Shown here: positions 8,979 through 15,484 of the stretch, in pieces | How positions within the stretch are numbered: the stretch's first letter is position 1 | Layout: each line of letters opens with the position of its first letter | NCBI GenBank assembly: GCA_963973975.1 | Contig: CAXBCF010000004.1 | Coordinates: forward strand, 94,776 to 158,775 | Direction of reading: 5' to 3' | Length of the DNA stretch: 64,000 nucleotides | Origin: UBA1494_A sp963973975 | Lineage (GTDB): Bacteria > Bacteroidota > Bacteroidia > Flavobacteriales_E > Vicingaceae | Position numbers and translations under genes: made by a program | The notes under the pieces: model-generated | Told to the model about the DNA's origin: nothing | Databases searched by the model: none | Seen by the model: only the letters and a program-made list of their open reading frames with translations

Positions 8979-9266
8979 TTATTGATAAGATTCACAGTTT
9001 AAAATAATTGAATAATCTCCTTTTAAAGAGCAATCGCTCCTAAAATCACAGCTTACACATAATCCAGAAATTTCTTCTTTTTCAATATTATTATTAAAAT
9101 GAAGTAGTTCCATTTCAGAATTTTTTATTGAAGTATGGTTGTTTTTTTCTAACTCGTATTCTTCACAATAAGTAATTAGCTCAGTTGAAGAATTTAGGAA
9201 ACAACTTGAAGTGTATTTACAATTCATACAAAGTCCTGCCATATTTTTTGTAGATATTTTTTTCAT
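8979..9266 (-). CDS. Small Cys-rich protein with duplicated CxxC motif, unknown function
   Basis: A 95-residue cytoplasmic protein made of two copies of one motif: GLCMNCKYTSSC...YCEEYE at about 11-40 and GLCVSCDFRSDC...NCESYQ at about 68-95. Each copy has C-x2-C-x5-C followed some 12 residues later by a fourth Cys, which suggests two independent metal (zinc or iron) sites. The spacer between them is polar and poorly structured. The gene leads the operon with gdhA and the AlaDH-like gene, ending six bases before gdhA. I recall similar single-motif proteins in other bacteria but know no function. A redox or metal-sensing accessory role is only a guess. Confidence 0.75.
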   Translation of the reverse strand: MKKISTKNMAGLCMNCKYTSSCFLNSSTELITYCEEYELEKNNHTSIKNSEMELLHFNNNIEKEEISGLCVSCDFRSDCSLKGDYSIILNCESYQ

Positions 9267-9278
9267 TGATCAGCAGTA

Positions 9279-9294
9279 GTCAATCGCTATGCCA
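9279..9294 (-). promoter_or_regulatory. Possible sigma-54 promoter upstream of the gdhA operon
   Basis: On the minus strand TGGCAT, five bases, TTGAC gives a GG-N10-GA arrangement; the sigma-54 consensus is TGGCAC-N5-TTGCA with GG-N10-GC. One invariant base (C of -12) differs. It lies 13 bases before the ATG at 9266 and next to a gene for a sigma-54 activator. Weak support. Confidence 0.3.
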
Positions 9295-9431
9295 TTCATC
9301 AAGAAAATGAGGAAAGGTGGAATTAATTCATTGTAAATGAAAGTAGTGCGATTTTGGCACAGAAAAATTTGAAATAGGAAAGGAACTAAAAATCGAGGAG
9401 TTTCTCTCCACTTGGTACAATATGAACCGCT

Positions 9432-10772
9432 TTACTTGAGCTTTTCCCGAAGTGTTTTTCGATCAATTCCTAAAACTTTTGCAGCTTGGGTTTTATTATT
9501 GTTCATTTGCTTCAAAACATTCAGAATGTGCTTCCTTTCCATCTCAGCCAAGCTCAGTAATTCATTTGCATTTTTTACTCTTGGATCTTCCATTTTCATG
9601 TACGGAGGGATTTCATTGATATCCACTTTGTGATCGTGCATAACTACCAAGCGATGAATAAAATTTTCTAGTTCCCGAACATTTCCTGGCCAATTGTAAT
9701 TGTTTAGAGCATCCATCACCTTAGCTGAAATTTTCAATGGAGCTTTCTCATTTTCCTCGCTGTATTTTTGATTGAAAAAACGCACAAGCAAAGGAATATC
9801 TTCCTTTCTTTCTCTGAGCGGTGGTATGTTGATTGTGATAATATTCAAACGGTAGTATAGATCTTCTCTAAAATTCCCTTTTTCAATTTGATCTGTTAAA
9901 CTTTTATTAGTTGCTGAGATAATTCGCACATCCACTTTTTGTGTTTTTGTGTCGCCCAGCATCACAACTTCTTTCTCTTGTATAGCACGTAATAGTTTAG
10001 CCTGGACCATTGATGTGGTATTGCTTATTTCATCTAAAAAAAGGGTGCCTTTATCAGCTGCCTGAAAAAATCCAACTCTATTTGAAATTGCACCTGTAAA
10101 AGCTCCTTTTACATGACCGAAAAGTTCACTCTCTATTAAATTATCTGGAATTGCCCCACAATTAACAGGAACAAAAGGTGCTGAAGAAAACTTGCTGTTA
10201 TAATGAATAGCACGGGCAACCATTTCCTTTCCTGTTCCACTTTCTCCGCTAATCAAAACTGTAGCCTGGTTGTTTTTAGTACGCTCAATACTGGCATACA
10301 GACTTTGCATTGCATCTGAACGGCCTATGATTCCGTGAAATGAATCTATTTGATTTTCTGCCTCCTCATTTTGTTGCAAGAATACATTTTGCTTAATGCC
10401 TTTTTGATTTAGAACAGAATGTACTGCGGTTTCTAATTCTTCAAAAGTGAAGGGTTTAACTAAATATTCTAATGCCCCTAGTTTCATAACTTCTACCGCA
10501 TTTTCAATATTTGGATAACCACTAATTACTAACACAGGTAGCTCAGAATAGTGCTGAGAAATGTAGCGAACCAATTGAATCCCTCCAATACCCGGCATCT
10601 TTAAATCTGTAATAACCAAATCCAATTGGCTGTTTTCTATAATTTCAATGGCGCTTACTACTGAATCTGAAGCATATGGATTAATGTTCATTTCATTCAG
10701 ATTTCGACGTAAAAGGTCGAGCATATCGTGAGAATCGTCAACAACTAACACATTTAGTTTGCTACTATTCAT
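9432..10772 (-). CDS. Sigma-54-dependent response regulator, NtrC family
   Basis: From ATG 10772 the product has 446 residues (a TTG three codons upstream is also in frame). The receiver domain has the acidic pocket VVDD and phospho-acceptor D56 in DLVITDLKMPG, with K near residue 105. The central AAA+ domain has Walker A GESGTGKE, the sigma-54 loop GAFTGA, and the NVRELEN motif. The C-terminal Fis-type helix-turn-helix (KTQAAKVLGIDRKTLREKL) ends flush with the stop. It overlaps the kinase gene by 8 bases (ATGAATAG), so the pair is translationally coupled. Targets are unknown; the adjacent gdhA operon is the nearest candidate, with a possible sigma-54 site. Confidence 0.95.
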   Translation of the reverse strand: MNSSKLNVLVVDDSHDMLDLLRRNLNEMNINPYASDSVVSAIEIIENSQLDLVITDLKMPGIGGIQLVRYISQHYSELPVLVISGYPNIENAVEVMKLGALEYLVKPFTFEELETAVHSVLNQKGIKQNVFLQQNEEAENQIDSFHGIIGRSDAMQSLYASIERTKNNQATVLISGESGTGKEMVARAIHYNSKFSSAPFVPVNCGAIPDNLIESELFGHVKGAFTGAISNRVGFFQAADKGTLFLDEISNTTSMVQAKLLRAIQEKEVVMLGDTKTQKVDVRIISATNKSLTDQIEKGNFREDLYYRLNIITINIPPLRERKEDIPLLVRFFNQKYSEENEKAPLKISAKVMDALNNYNWPGNVRELENFIHRLVVMHDHKVDINEIPPYMKMEDPRVKNANELLSLAEMERKHILNVLKQMNNNKTQAAKVLGIDRKTLREKLK

Positions 10773-11985
10773 GATCTTCAACTTTTAATGTAATTCTAAA
10801 TTCCGTTCCAACTCCAAGTTCTGAGTTCATTTTAATTGTACCTCCATGTGCTTGAACAATGCCATAAACTACTGCAAGTCCCAAGCCAGTGCCAGTATCT
10901 TTTGTAGTAAAAAATGGCTCAAAAACCTTCTCTAAATTTGCTTGCTTAATACCTGAGCCATTATCAGTAATAGTCATCAATACGCCTTGTTTCGTTTTAG
11001 CAGTTTTTAAGCGAAGAACTCCGCCTTTTTCCATAGCAGCAATTGCGTTAATCAACAAATTAATAATCACCTGCGAAAACTGAAAATTATCTAATCGGAT
11101 TAAAGGTAAATTGAGTGACAAATTCTTTTCAACTTTAATATTTTTTTCATTTAACTGAATACTTAGTAAATCTAAATTTTCAAGCAGTATTTTATTTAAA
11201 TCTAATCGTTTGAACTGCGATGGTATTTCACAAGAAAAGAACATGAGTTTTTTGACAATGTCTCTTGCTAATTTAGATGAACGAATAATTTTCTTCAAAT
11301 CATTTCGATTCTGCTGATCTGAATCTTTCTTTAATAAGAGTTCGGCATATCCTAAAATATTTCCTAAAGGGGTATTGAGTTCATGTGCAATGCCAGCAGT
11401 TATTTCAGACAATAAACTCAAACGATCGTGGGAAATAAACTTCTTGTTGAGCTCCTTCTTCTCTTCTCTTTGCTCATAAAGCTCAATAGTTAAAGATAAA
11501 TCAAGTGCAATTTGATTAATCAATGCCTGCTCTTCTATTAAAAAAGTTTGGTTATCCCTTGGTGTGTCGGTTTTGTAGCATACTACTACTTTTCCACGTT
11601 CAGTTCCATTAATTTTAATTAGTGCAGTTTGGCAATTTTTACTTTCATTTTCACCGAATGTTTTGCCATAGCGAATATGATCAATTACTATATATGCAAA
11701 AACATCATTTGGGTGTTGCCAGCCTTGAGGAATAAAGTCTGCAATTTGATTAAGCGTCAAAGTTAGATTGTTTGGATTTTTCTGGGCTATCTTTGAGATG
11801 CTATACAAACAACTTAGTTCTTTTACACGTTCATTTAAATGATTAGTAATTTCTGTAGATGAGTTTTTCACAATCAAATTAAAAGTCAAAATTAAGGCTT
11901 TATATCTCGAAGTAGATATAGTGTTATAAACCTTGAATGGCTGAAAAAATAAAGGAATGATTCTCTTTAACTCAGTTAAATCCAT
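10765..11985 (-). CDS. Cytoplasmic sensor histidine kinase
   Basis: 406 residues without transmembrane segments. The first 170 residues form a sensory region with a GAF-like pattern (helical start ERVKELSCLYSISKIA, beta-rich middle, closing helix before EEQALINQIALDLS). The HisKA dimerisation helix carries H201 in GIAHELNTPLGN, and the ATPase domain has the N box (NLLINAIAAM), G1 (DNGSGI), F box and G2 (GTGLGLAVV). It transfers phosphate to the NtrC-type regulator encoded immediately downstream with an 8-base overlap. The soluble nature points to an intracellular signal such as a metabolite or redox state, but the ligand cannot be seen. Confidence 0.93.
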   Translation of the reverse strand: MDLTELKRIIPLFFQPFKVYNTISTSRYKALILTFNLIVKNSSTEITNHLNERVKELSCLYSISKIAQKNPNNLTLTLNQIADFIPQGWQHPNDVFAYIVIDHIRYGKTFGENESKNCQTALIKINGTERGKVVVCYKTDTPRDNQTFLIEEQALINQIALDLSLTIELYEQREEKKELNKKFISHDRLSLLSEITAGIAHELNTPLGNILGYAELLLKKDSDQQNRNDLKKIIRSSKLARDIVKKLMFFSCEIPSQFKRLDLNKILLENLDLLSIQLNEKNIKVEKNLSLNLPLIRLDNFQFSQVIINLLINAIAAMEKGGVLRLKTAKTKQGVLMTITDNGSGIKQANLEKVFEPFFTTKDTGTGLGLAVVYGIVQAHGGTIKMNSELGVGTEFRITLKVEDHE

Positions 11986-12080
11986 ACAGAGTGAGAAGCA
12001 AAATCTAAATTTAACAGTTTAAAAACGAAGATTTCGAGTAAATTTATACTTTTTTTATTGCTGATTTTTAGTTAGAATGC

Positions 12081-12110
12081 TTGTTTTAAATATTATATTC
12101 ATTACTTTTG
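12081..12110 (+). promoter_or_regulatory. Bacteroidota-type promoter of rpsF operon
   Basis: TTG at 12081-12083 (-33 element) and TACTTTTG at 12103-12110 (-7 element, consensus TAnnTTTG) are 19 bases apart, the usual spacing for the primary sigma factor of Bacteroidota. rpsF begins 38 bases downstream. Confidence 0.65.
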
Positions 12111-12113
12111 TCG

Positions 12114-12128
12114 CCCCAATTTTGGGGG
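12114..12128 (+). promoter_or_regulatory. GC-rich leader hairpin before rpsF
   Basis: CCCCAA at 12114-12119 pairs with TTGGGG at 12122-12127 around a TT loop, in an otherwise AT-rich 5' leader starting right after the promoter. Ribosomal S6:S18 complexes are known to repress their own operon through leader structures in many bacteria; this element is smaller than the described motif, so the link is tentative. Confidence 0.4.
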
Positions 12129-12147
12129 ATAATTAAAACATTTAACA

Positions 12148-12504
12148 ATGAGTAATCATTATGAGACTGTTTTCATACTTACACCCGTTTTGTCTGCAGA
12201 TCAGGCAAAGGAAACAGTCGAGCAATACAGAAAAACGCTTAAAGATGCTGGAGCGAGCATCGTTAACGAAGAACATTGGGGATTAAAAAAGTTGGCTTAC
12301 CCTATTCAAAAAAAGTCAACCGGTTTTTATCAACTTTTTCAATACGAAGTTGCAGGAGAGTTTATCGGTAAACTAGAACTCGCTTTTAAACGCGATGAGA
12401 AAATCATGCGATTTTTAACTGTGAAGCTTGATAAGCATGCAGTTGATTATGCAAAAGTGCGTATTGAAAAAATTAAAAATTCGCCTAAAAAAGCGGAGAA
12501 GTAA
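12148..12504 (+). CDS. rpsF: 30S ribosomal protein S6
   Basis: 118 residues, opening YETVFILTPVLSADQAKETVEQYR, i.e. the beta-alpha start typical of S6, and containing the conserved EEHWGLKKLAYPIQKKSTGFY segment. S6 binds 16S rRNA in the platform of the small subunit as a heterodimer with S18, whose gene follows 21 bases downstream. The tail is Lys-rich and lacks the glutamate additions seen in E. coli. The operon order rpsF-rpsR-rplI is the standard one, without the priB found in proteobacteria. Confidence 0.98.
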   Translation: MSNHYETVFILTPVLSADQAKETVEQYRKTLKDAGASIVNEEHWGLKKLAYPIQKKSTGFYQLFQYEVAGEFIGKLELAFKRDEKIMRFLTVKLDKHAVDYAKVRIEKIKNSPKKAEK

Positions 12505-12525
12505 AAATTTTAAAAACTAGAAAAA

Positions 12526-12795
12526 ATGGCTGAAAATTCATCAGAAATTAGATACCTCAATCCACCCGCGATTGATGTTGTAAAAGAAAAATATTGCAGG
12601 TTCAAGAAAAATAGAATCAAGTACATCGATTATAAAAATCCTGATTTTTTACTGCAATTTGTAAATGAGCAAGGTAAATTACTTCCAAGAAGAATTACCG
12701 GAACATCATTGAAATATCAACGAAAAGTAGCACAAGCTGTGAAGCGTGCTCGTCATTTAGGCTTGATGCCTTATGTAGCTGATTTACTTAAATAA
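12526..12795 (+). CDS. rpsR: 30S ribosomal protein S18
   Basis: 89 residues, with the diagnostic segments YCRFKKNRIKYIDYKNPDFL and RRITGTSLKYQRKVAQAVKRAR. The single Cys in KYCRF is a remnant of a zinc-free form. The N-terminal stretch before EIRYLNPP is short. S18 pairs with S6 on the platform of the 30S subunit. It sits between rpsF and rplI; the stop is 12 bases before the rplI start. Confidence 0.98.
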   Translation: MAENSSEIRYLNPPAIDVVKEKYCRFKKNRIKYIDYKNPDFLLQFVNEQGKLLPRRITGTSLKYQRKVAQAVKRARHLGLMPYVADLLK

Positions 12796-12800
12796 GGAGG
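12794..12800 (+). promoter_or_regulatory. Strong Shine-Dalgarno sequence before rplI
   Basis: AAGGAGG with a 7-base spacer to the ATG at 12808. Such strong SD sites are uncommon in this window, where most starts have A-rich leaders, so this one stands out and fixes the rplI start. Confidence 0.7.
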
Positions 12801-12807
12801 AAGAAAA

Positions 12808-13257
12808 ATGGATATTATTTTAAAACAAGACGTTGAGAACCTAGGGTTCAAAGACGAATTAGTGAAAGTGAAAGACGGATTTGCGAGAAATTTCTTAATT
12901 CCTCAAGGTTTGGCTTTAGCGGCTACTTCTTCTAACAAAAAAGTTTGGGAAGAAAATTTACGTCAAAGAAGTCACAAAGAAGAGAAAATAAAAGAAGAAG
13001 CTCAAAAAACTGCAAAAGCACTTGAAGCTGAAAAAATAACTGTTGGTGCAAAAGTAGGTGAAGCTGGAAAGAAAATTTTTGGTTCTGTGAATACCATTCA
13101 GTTAGCAGATGCTATTACTAAATTAGGTCATGCAGTAGATAAAAAGAACATCAAAATTCTTGGATCTCAAATCAAAGAAGTTGGTGCTTACCAAGCTGAG
13201 ATTAGATTACACAAAGATATTAGCGTTACCGTTGATTTTGAAGTGATTGCTGAGTAA
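12808..13257 (+). CDS. rplI: 50S ribosomal protein L9
   Basis: 149 residues, the expected length. The N-terminal rRNA-binding domain reads DIILKQDVENLGFKDELV and then the VKDGFARNFLIPQGLA motif; a long Glu/Lys-rich helix (about 50-75) links it to the C-terminal domain with GKIFGSVNTIQLADAI. L9 binds 23S rRNA near the L1 stalk base. Last gene of the operon, followed after 22 bases by a clear terminator hairpin. Confidence 0.98.
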   Translation: MDIILKQDVENLGFKDELVKVKDGFARNFLIPQGLALAATSSNKKVWEENLRQRSHKEEKIKEEAQKTAKALEAEKITVGAKVGEAGKKIFGSVNTIQLADAITKLGHAVDKKNIKILGSQIKEVGAYQAEIRLHKDISVTVDFEVIAE

Positions 13258-13279
13258 TTTAGATTAAATCTATAAATTA

Positions 13280-13315
13280 AAGTCCCATTGATTTTTTCAG
13301 TGGGACTTTTTTTTT
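13280..13315 (+). terminator. Rho-independent terminator after rplI
   Basis: AAGTCCCA (13280-13287) pairs perfectly with TGGGACTT (13301-13308), followed by an uninterrupted T run to 13315. Confidence 0.85.
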
Positions 13316-13408
13316 GGAAACTATTCAGTATTATTTTTTAGAATTAGTTGAGAGTTTCATTAATCCCTGAGTAGGTGCAAAAAAGAGACCTTTGAAAAAT
13401 AATATAGA

Positions 13409-13627
13409 AGTTTCACTCAAAGTACGCAGAGTAGACGCACGCAAAGAAAAAGAGCTAATCCATAAAGTGGGAATTCGTTTTCAATTGTGAAATAGAGAAT
13501 TCTTCGCGCTTTTTGCGAAAGATCTTTGCGCTTCTTTGCGAGAAAAAATAAGAGAAATTTCACGCAGAGCTCGCAGAGAATACGCCAAGCACGCAAAGAA
13601 AAAAGTGCTAATCAATAAAGTTGGAGT
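13409..13627. repeat. Fold-back repeat, one full and one half copy
   Basis: A unit of about 145 bases: a left arm of degenerate CGCAGAG/CGCAAAG steps, a core with GCTAATC and ATAAAGTGGGAATT, and a right arm CTTCGCGCTTTTTGCGAAAG...TTTGCGAG that is the imperfect reverse complement of the left. A second left arm and core (GTGCTAATCAATAAAG) starts at about 13556. The same unit recurs at 13820-14025 and 21087-21401. No open frame is supported inside. Confidence 0.8.
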
Positions 13628-13706
13628 TACAGAACTGTCATTATGCTTCTGTGTAGCTTTAGTTTTTTGTCTTTGGTTAAGAGTGTGATAAATTTCTGAT
13701 TTCGTT

Positions 13707-13804
13707 TACTTTGTGAAGCCTTTGTGCGTTTTGTGGTTATTTTTTTAAACCAATTTTTTAACCACTAAGACCACAAAGGAAAGGCACAAGGAACACCAAG
13801 GTTC
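13707..13804. repeat. Second type of fold-back repeat (CACAAAG/CACTAAG units)
   Basis: The left arm reads ACTTTGTGAAGCCTTTGTGC... and ends TTTGTGGTTA; after a T/A-rich spacer the right arm AACCACTAAGACCACAAAGG...CACCAAGG is its imperfect reverse complement. Similar units appear at 34678-34751. Non-coding. Confidence 0.7.
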
Positions 13805-13819
13805 TATACGAGAAAAAAA

Positions 13820-14025
13820 ACTTCACTCAAGTTCGAAGAGTACACACAGAACTCGCAATGAAAAAGTGCTAATCAATAAAGTGGTAATTCGTTTTCAATT
13901 GTGAAATAGAGAATTCTTCGCGCTCCTTTGCGAAAAACTTTGCGCTTTGCGTGAAAAAATAAAAAGAGATTTTAGCCAAAACTCGAAGAACATACCCTTC
14001 AAATGTGAAAGTGCTAATTAAAAAG
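13820..14025. repeat. Fold-back repeat, full copy plus degraded copy
   Basis: A diverged copy of the 13409 unit with core GTGCTAATCAATAAAGTGG at about 13867 and the right arm CTTCGCGCTCCTTTGCG...TTTGCGTG to about 13965, followed by a decayed left arm and core (GTGCTAATTAAAAAGG) to about 14025. The remaining 14026-14105 is AT-rich, with the ATTAAAAACTAAAAATTAA word also found at 28475. Confidence 0.75.
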
Positions 14026-14105
14026 GAATTGGGGGGAATGGTTTAGTTTTAAACTATTTGAATATTCAGAATTAAAAACTAAAAATTAATAATTAGCTTT
14101 TAATT

Positions 14106-15344
14106 TTACTCATACCTCAATGATTCAACTGGGTCGAGTTTGGCGGCTTTTAGTGCAGGGTAGATTCCGGAAATTAAACCAACTAAAACGCAAAGACTGA
14201 AGCCCAAAATAATCCAATTCCATGGAATAATAAATTCACTGCCAATTAAATTCCCCACTAAGTTGCCAATGGCAATTCCAAAAATAATTCCTAAGAAACC
14301 TCCTAATTGACAAATGGCTATGGCTTCAATTAAAAATTGATTTCGAATAGCAGCTGAATTGGCTCCGATTGCTTTTCGAATGCCAATTTCTCTAGTTCTT
14401 TCGGTAACTGAAACCAACATAATGTTCATTAAGCCGATTGCAGCACCTAAAAGTGTGATTAAACCAATGATTGTTGCAGCAATGGTGACTTCGGCCAAAT
14501 TTTCCATGAGCATTTTTGCAATGTTGTCGCTTTTAGTGATTTCAAAACTGCTCTCTTTGCCCAACTTGTCCTTTCGAATAATTCTAAACAAGCCAGTGGC
14601 TTCTCCAACAGCCAAGTCCAAATCTTCAGGGCGGTTGGTCATCACATTGATTAAGAAAGTGGGATTGGCAGTAGAAAAATACTGTCTTGCATTGGTTAGT
14701 GGAATATAAGCTTGGTTATCTGCACTAAAACCCACACTGCTTCCTTTAGATTTTAGCACGCCAATCACTTTGTATTTTCCTGAGCCAATTGAAATTATTT
14801 TATCAATAGGTGATTCGTCTTTTTTAAATAATTTACTTTCAATATCTTTTCCAATTATTGCGACATGCGAACCATAGCGAATATCGTTATCGGAAAAGCT
14901 TCTGCCTTTTTCAATTTCATAACCTGAAGTAATCAAGTAATTCTCATCAATTCCCAAAACAAATACATTGGGATTTGTTTTTTCTGCGAGGTATTTTAAA
15001 GTTGCTAAAGAACCCGCTCTAGTGGAAATGGAAACGGTGGCAGGATAATCAAAGCGCTCTTTAAAATTTTTTGCTTGATCATAAGAAATTCGATCAAATA
15101 CCTTCATTTTTTTACCCCTGCTGACATGAGAAAATCCACTGTTATTTTTGATAGAAAAAGTATTGGAGCCCATGCTACTAAAATTGCTGCTAATAGACCC
15201 TGTGATGGCATCAATGGAAGTGAGGATACCAACTAACGCCATAATTCCTACGGCGATAATTAATGCCGTGAGAATTGTCCGCAGCAATTGCCCCCGAATG
15301 GAGCGAAGTGCTTCTTTAAAATTTTCCTTAAAGAGATTAAACAT
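14106..15344 (-). CDS. MacB-like ABC transporter permease (FtsX domain)
   Basis: 412 residues with the MacB topology: one transmembrane helix near the N terminus (about 20-40), a large periplasmic MacB_PCD-type domain, then three transmembrane helices (about 290-310, 340-365, 375-395) forming the FtsX domain, with the conserved SVTERTREIGIRKAIGA motif and a closing YPALKAAKLDPVESLRYE. There is no ATPase domain or adjacent ATPase gene, so the partner must be elsewhere. MacB-type pumps work with a membrane-fusion protein and TolC; a candidate pair lies at 55030-57801. Transcribed divergently from aconitase. Confidence 0.92.
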   Translation of the reverse strand: MFNLFKENFKEALRSIRGQLLRTILTALIIAVGIMALVGILTSIDAITGSISSNFSSMGSNTFSIKNNSGFSHVSRGKKMKVFDRISYDQAKNFKERFDYPATVSISTRAGSLATLKYLAEKTNPNVFVLGIDENYLITSGYEIEKGRSFSDNDIRYGSHVAIIGKDIESKLFKKDESPIDKIISIGSGKYKVIGVLKSKGSSVGFSADNQAYIPLTNARQYFSTANPTFLINVMTNRPEDLDLAVGEATGLFRIIRKDKLGKESSFEITKSDNIAKMLMENLAEVTIAATIIGLITLLGAAIGLMNIMLVSVTERTREIGIRKAIGANSAAIRNQFLIEAIAICQLGGFLGIIFGIAIGNLVGNLIGSEFIIPWNWIILGFSLCVLVGLISGIYPALKAAKLDPVESLRYE

Positions 15345-15484
15345 GATACAAGCTTAAGCATAGTTGATTAAAAATGAACGAATGAATTGTATAAACGGTA
15401 AAAAAAGAGGGTGAAAATGCTTAACTTCGTGCCTCTAGAATATGAAGCAAACCATTTAACAATAAAAAACAAACCACAATCATT

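Noticed and set aside
13409..14025. CRISPR array
   Set aside because: Repeat units are about 150 bases, imperfect and internally folded, without regular spacers or cas genes; the same holds for 21087-21401.
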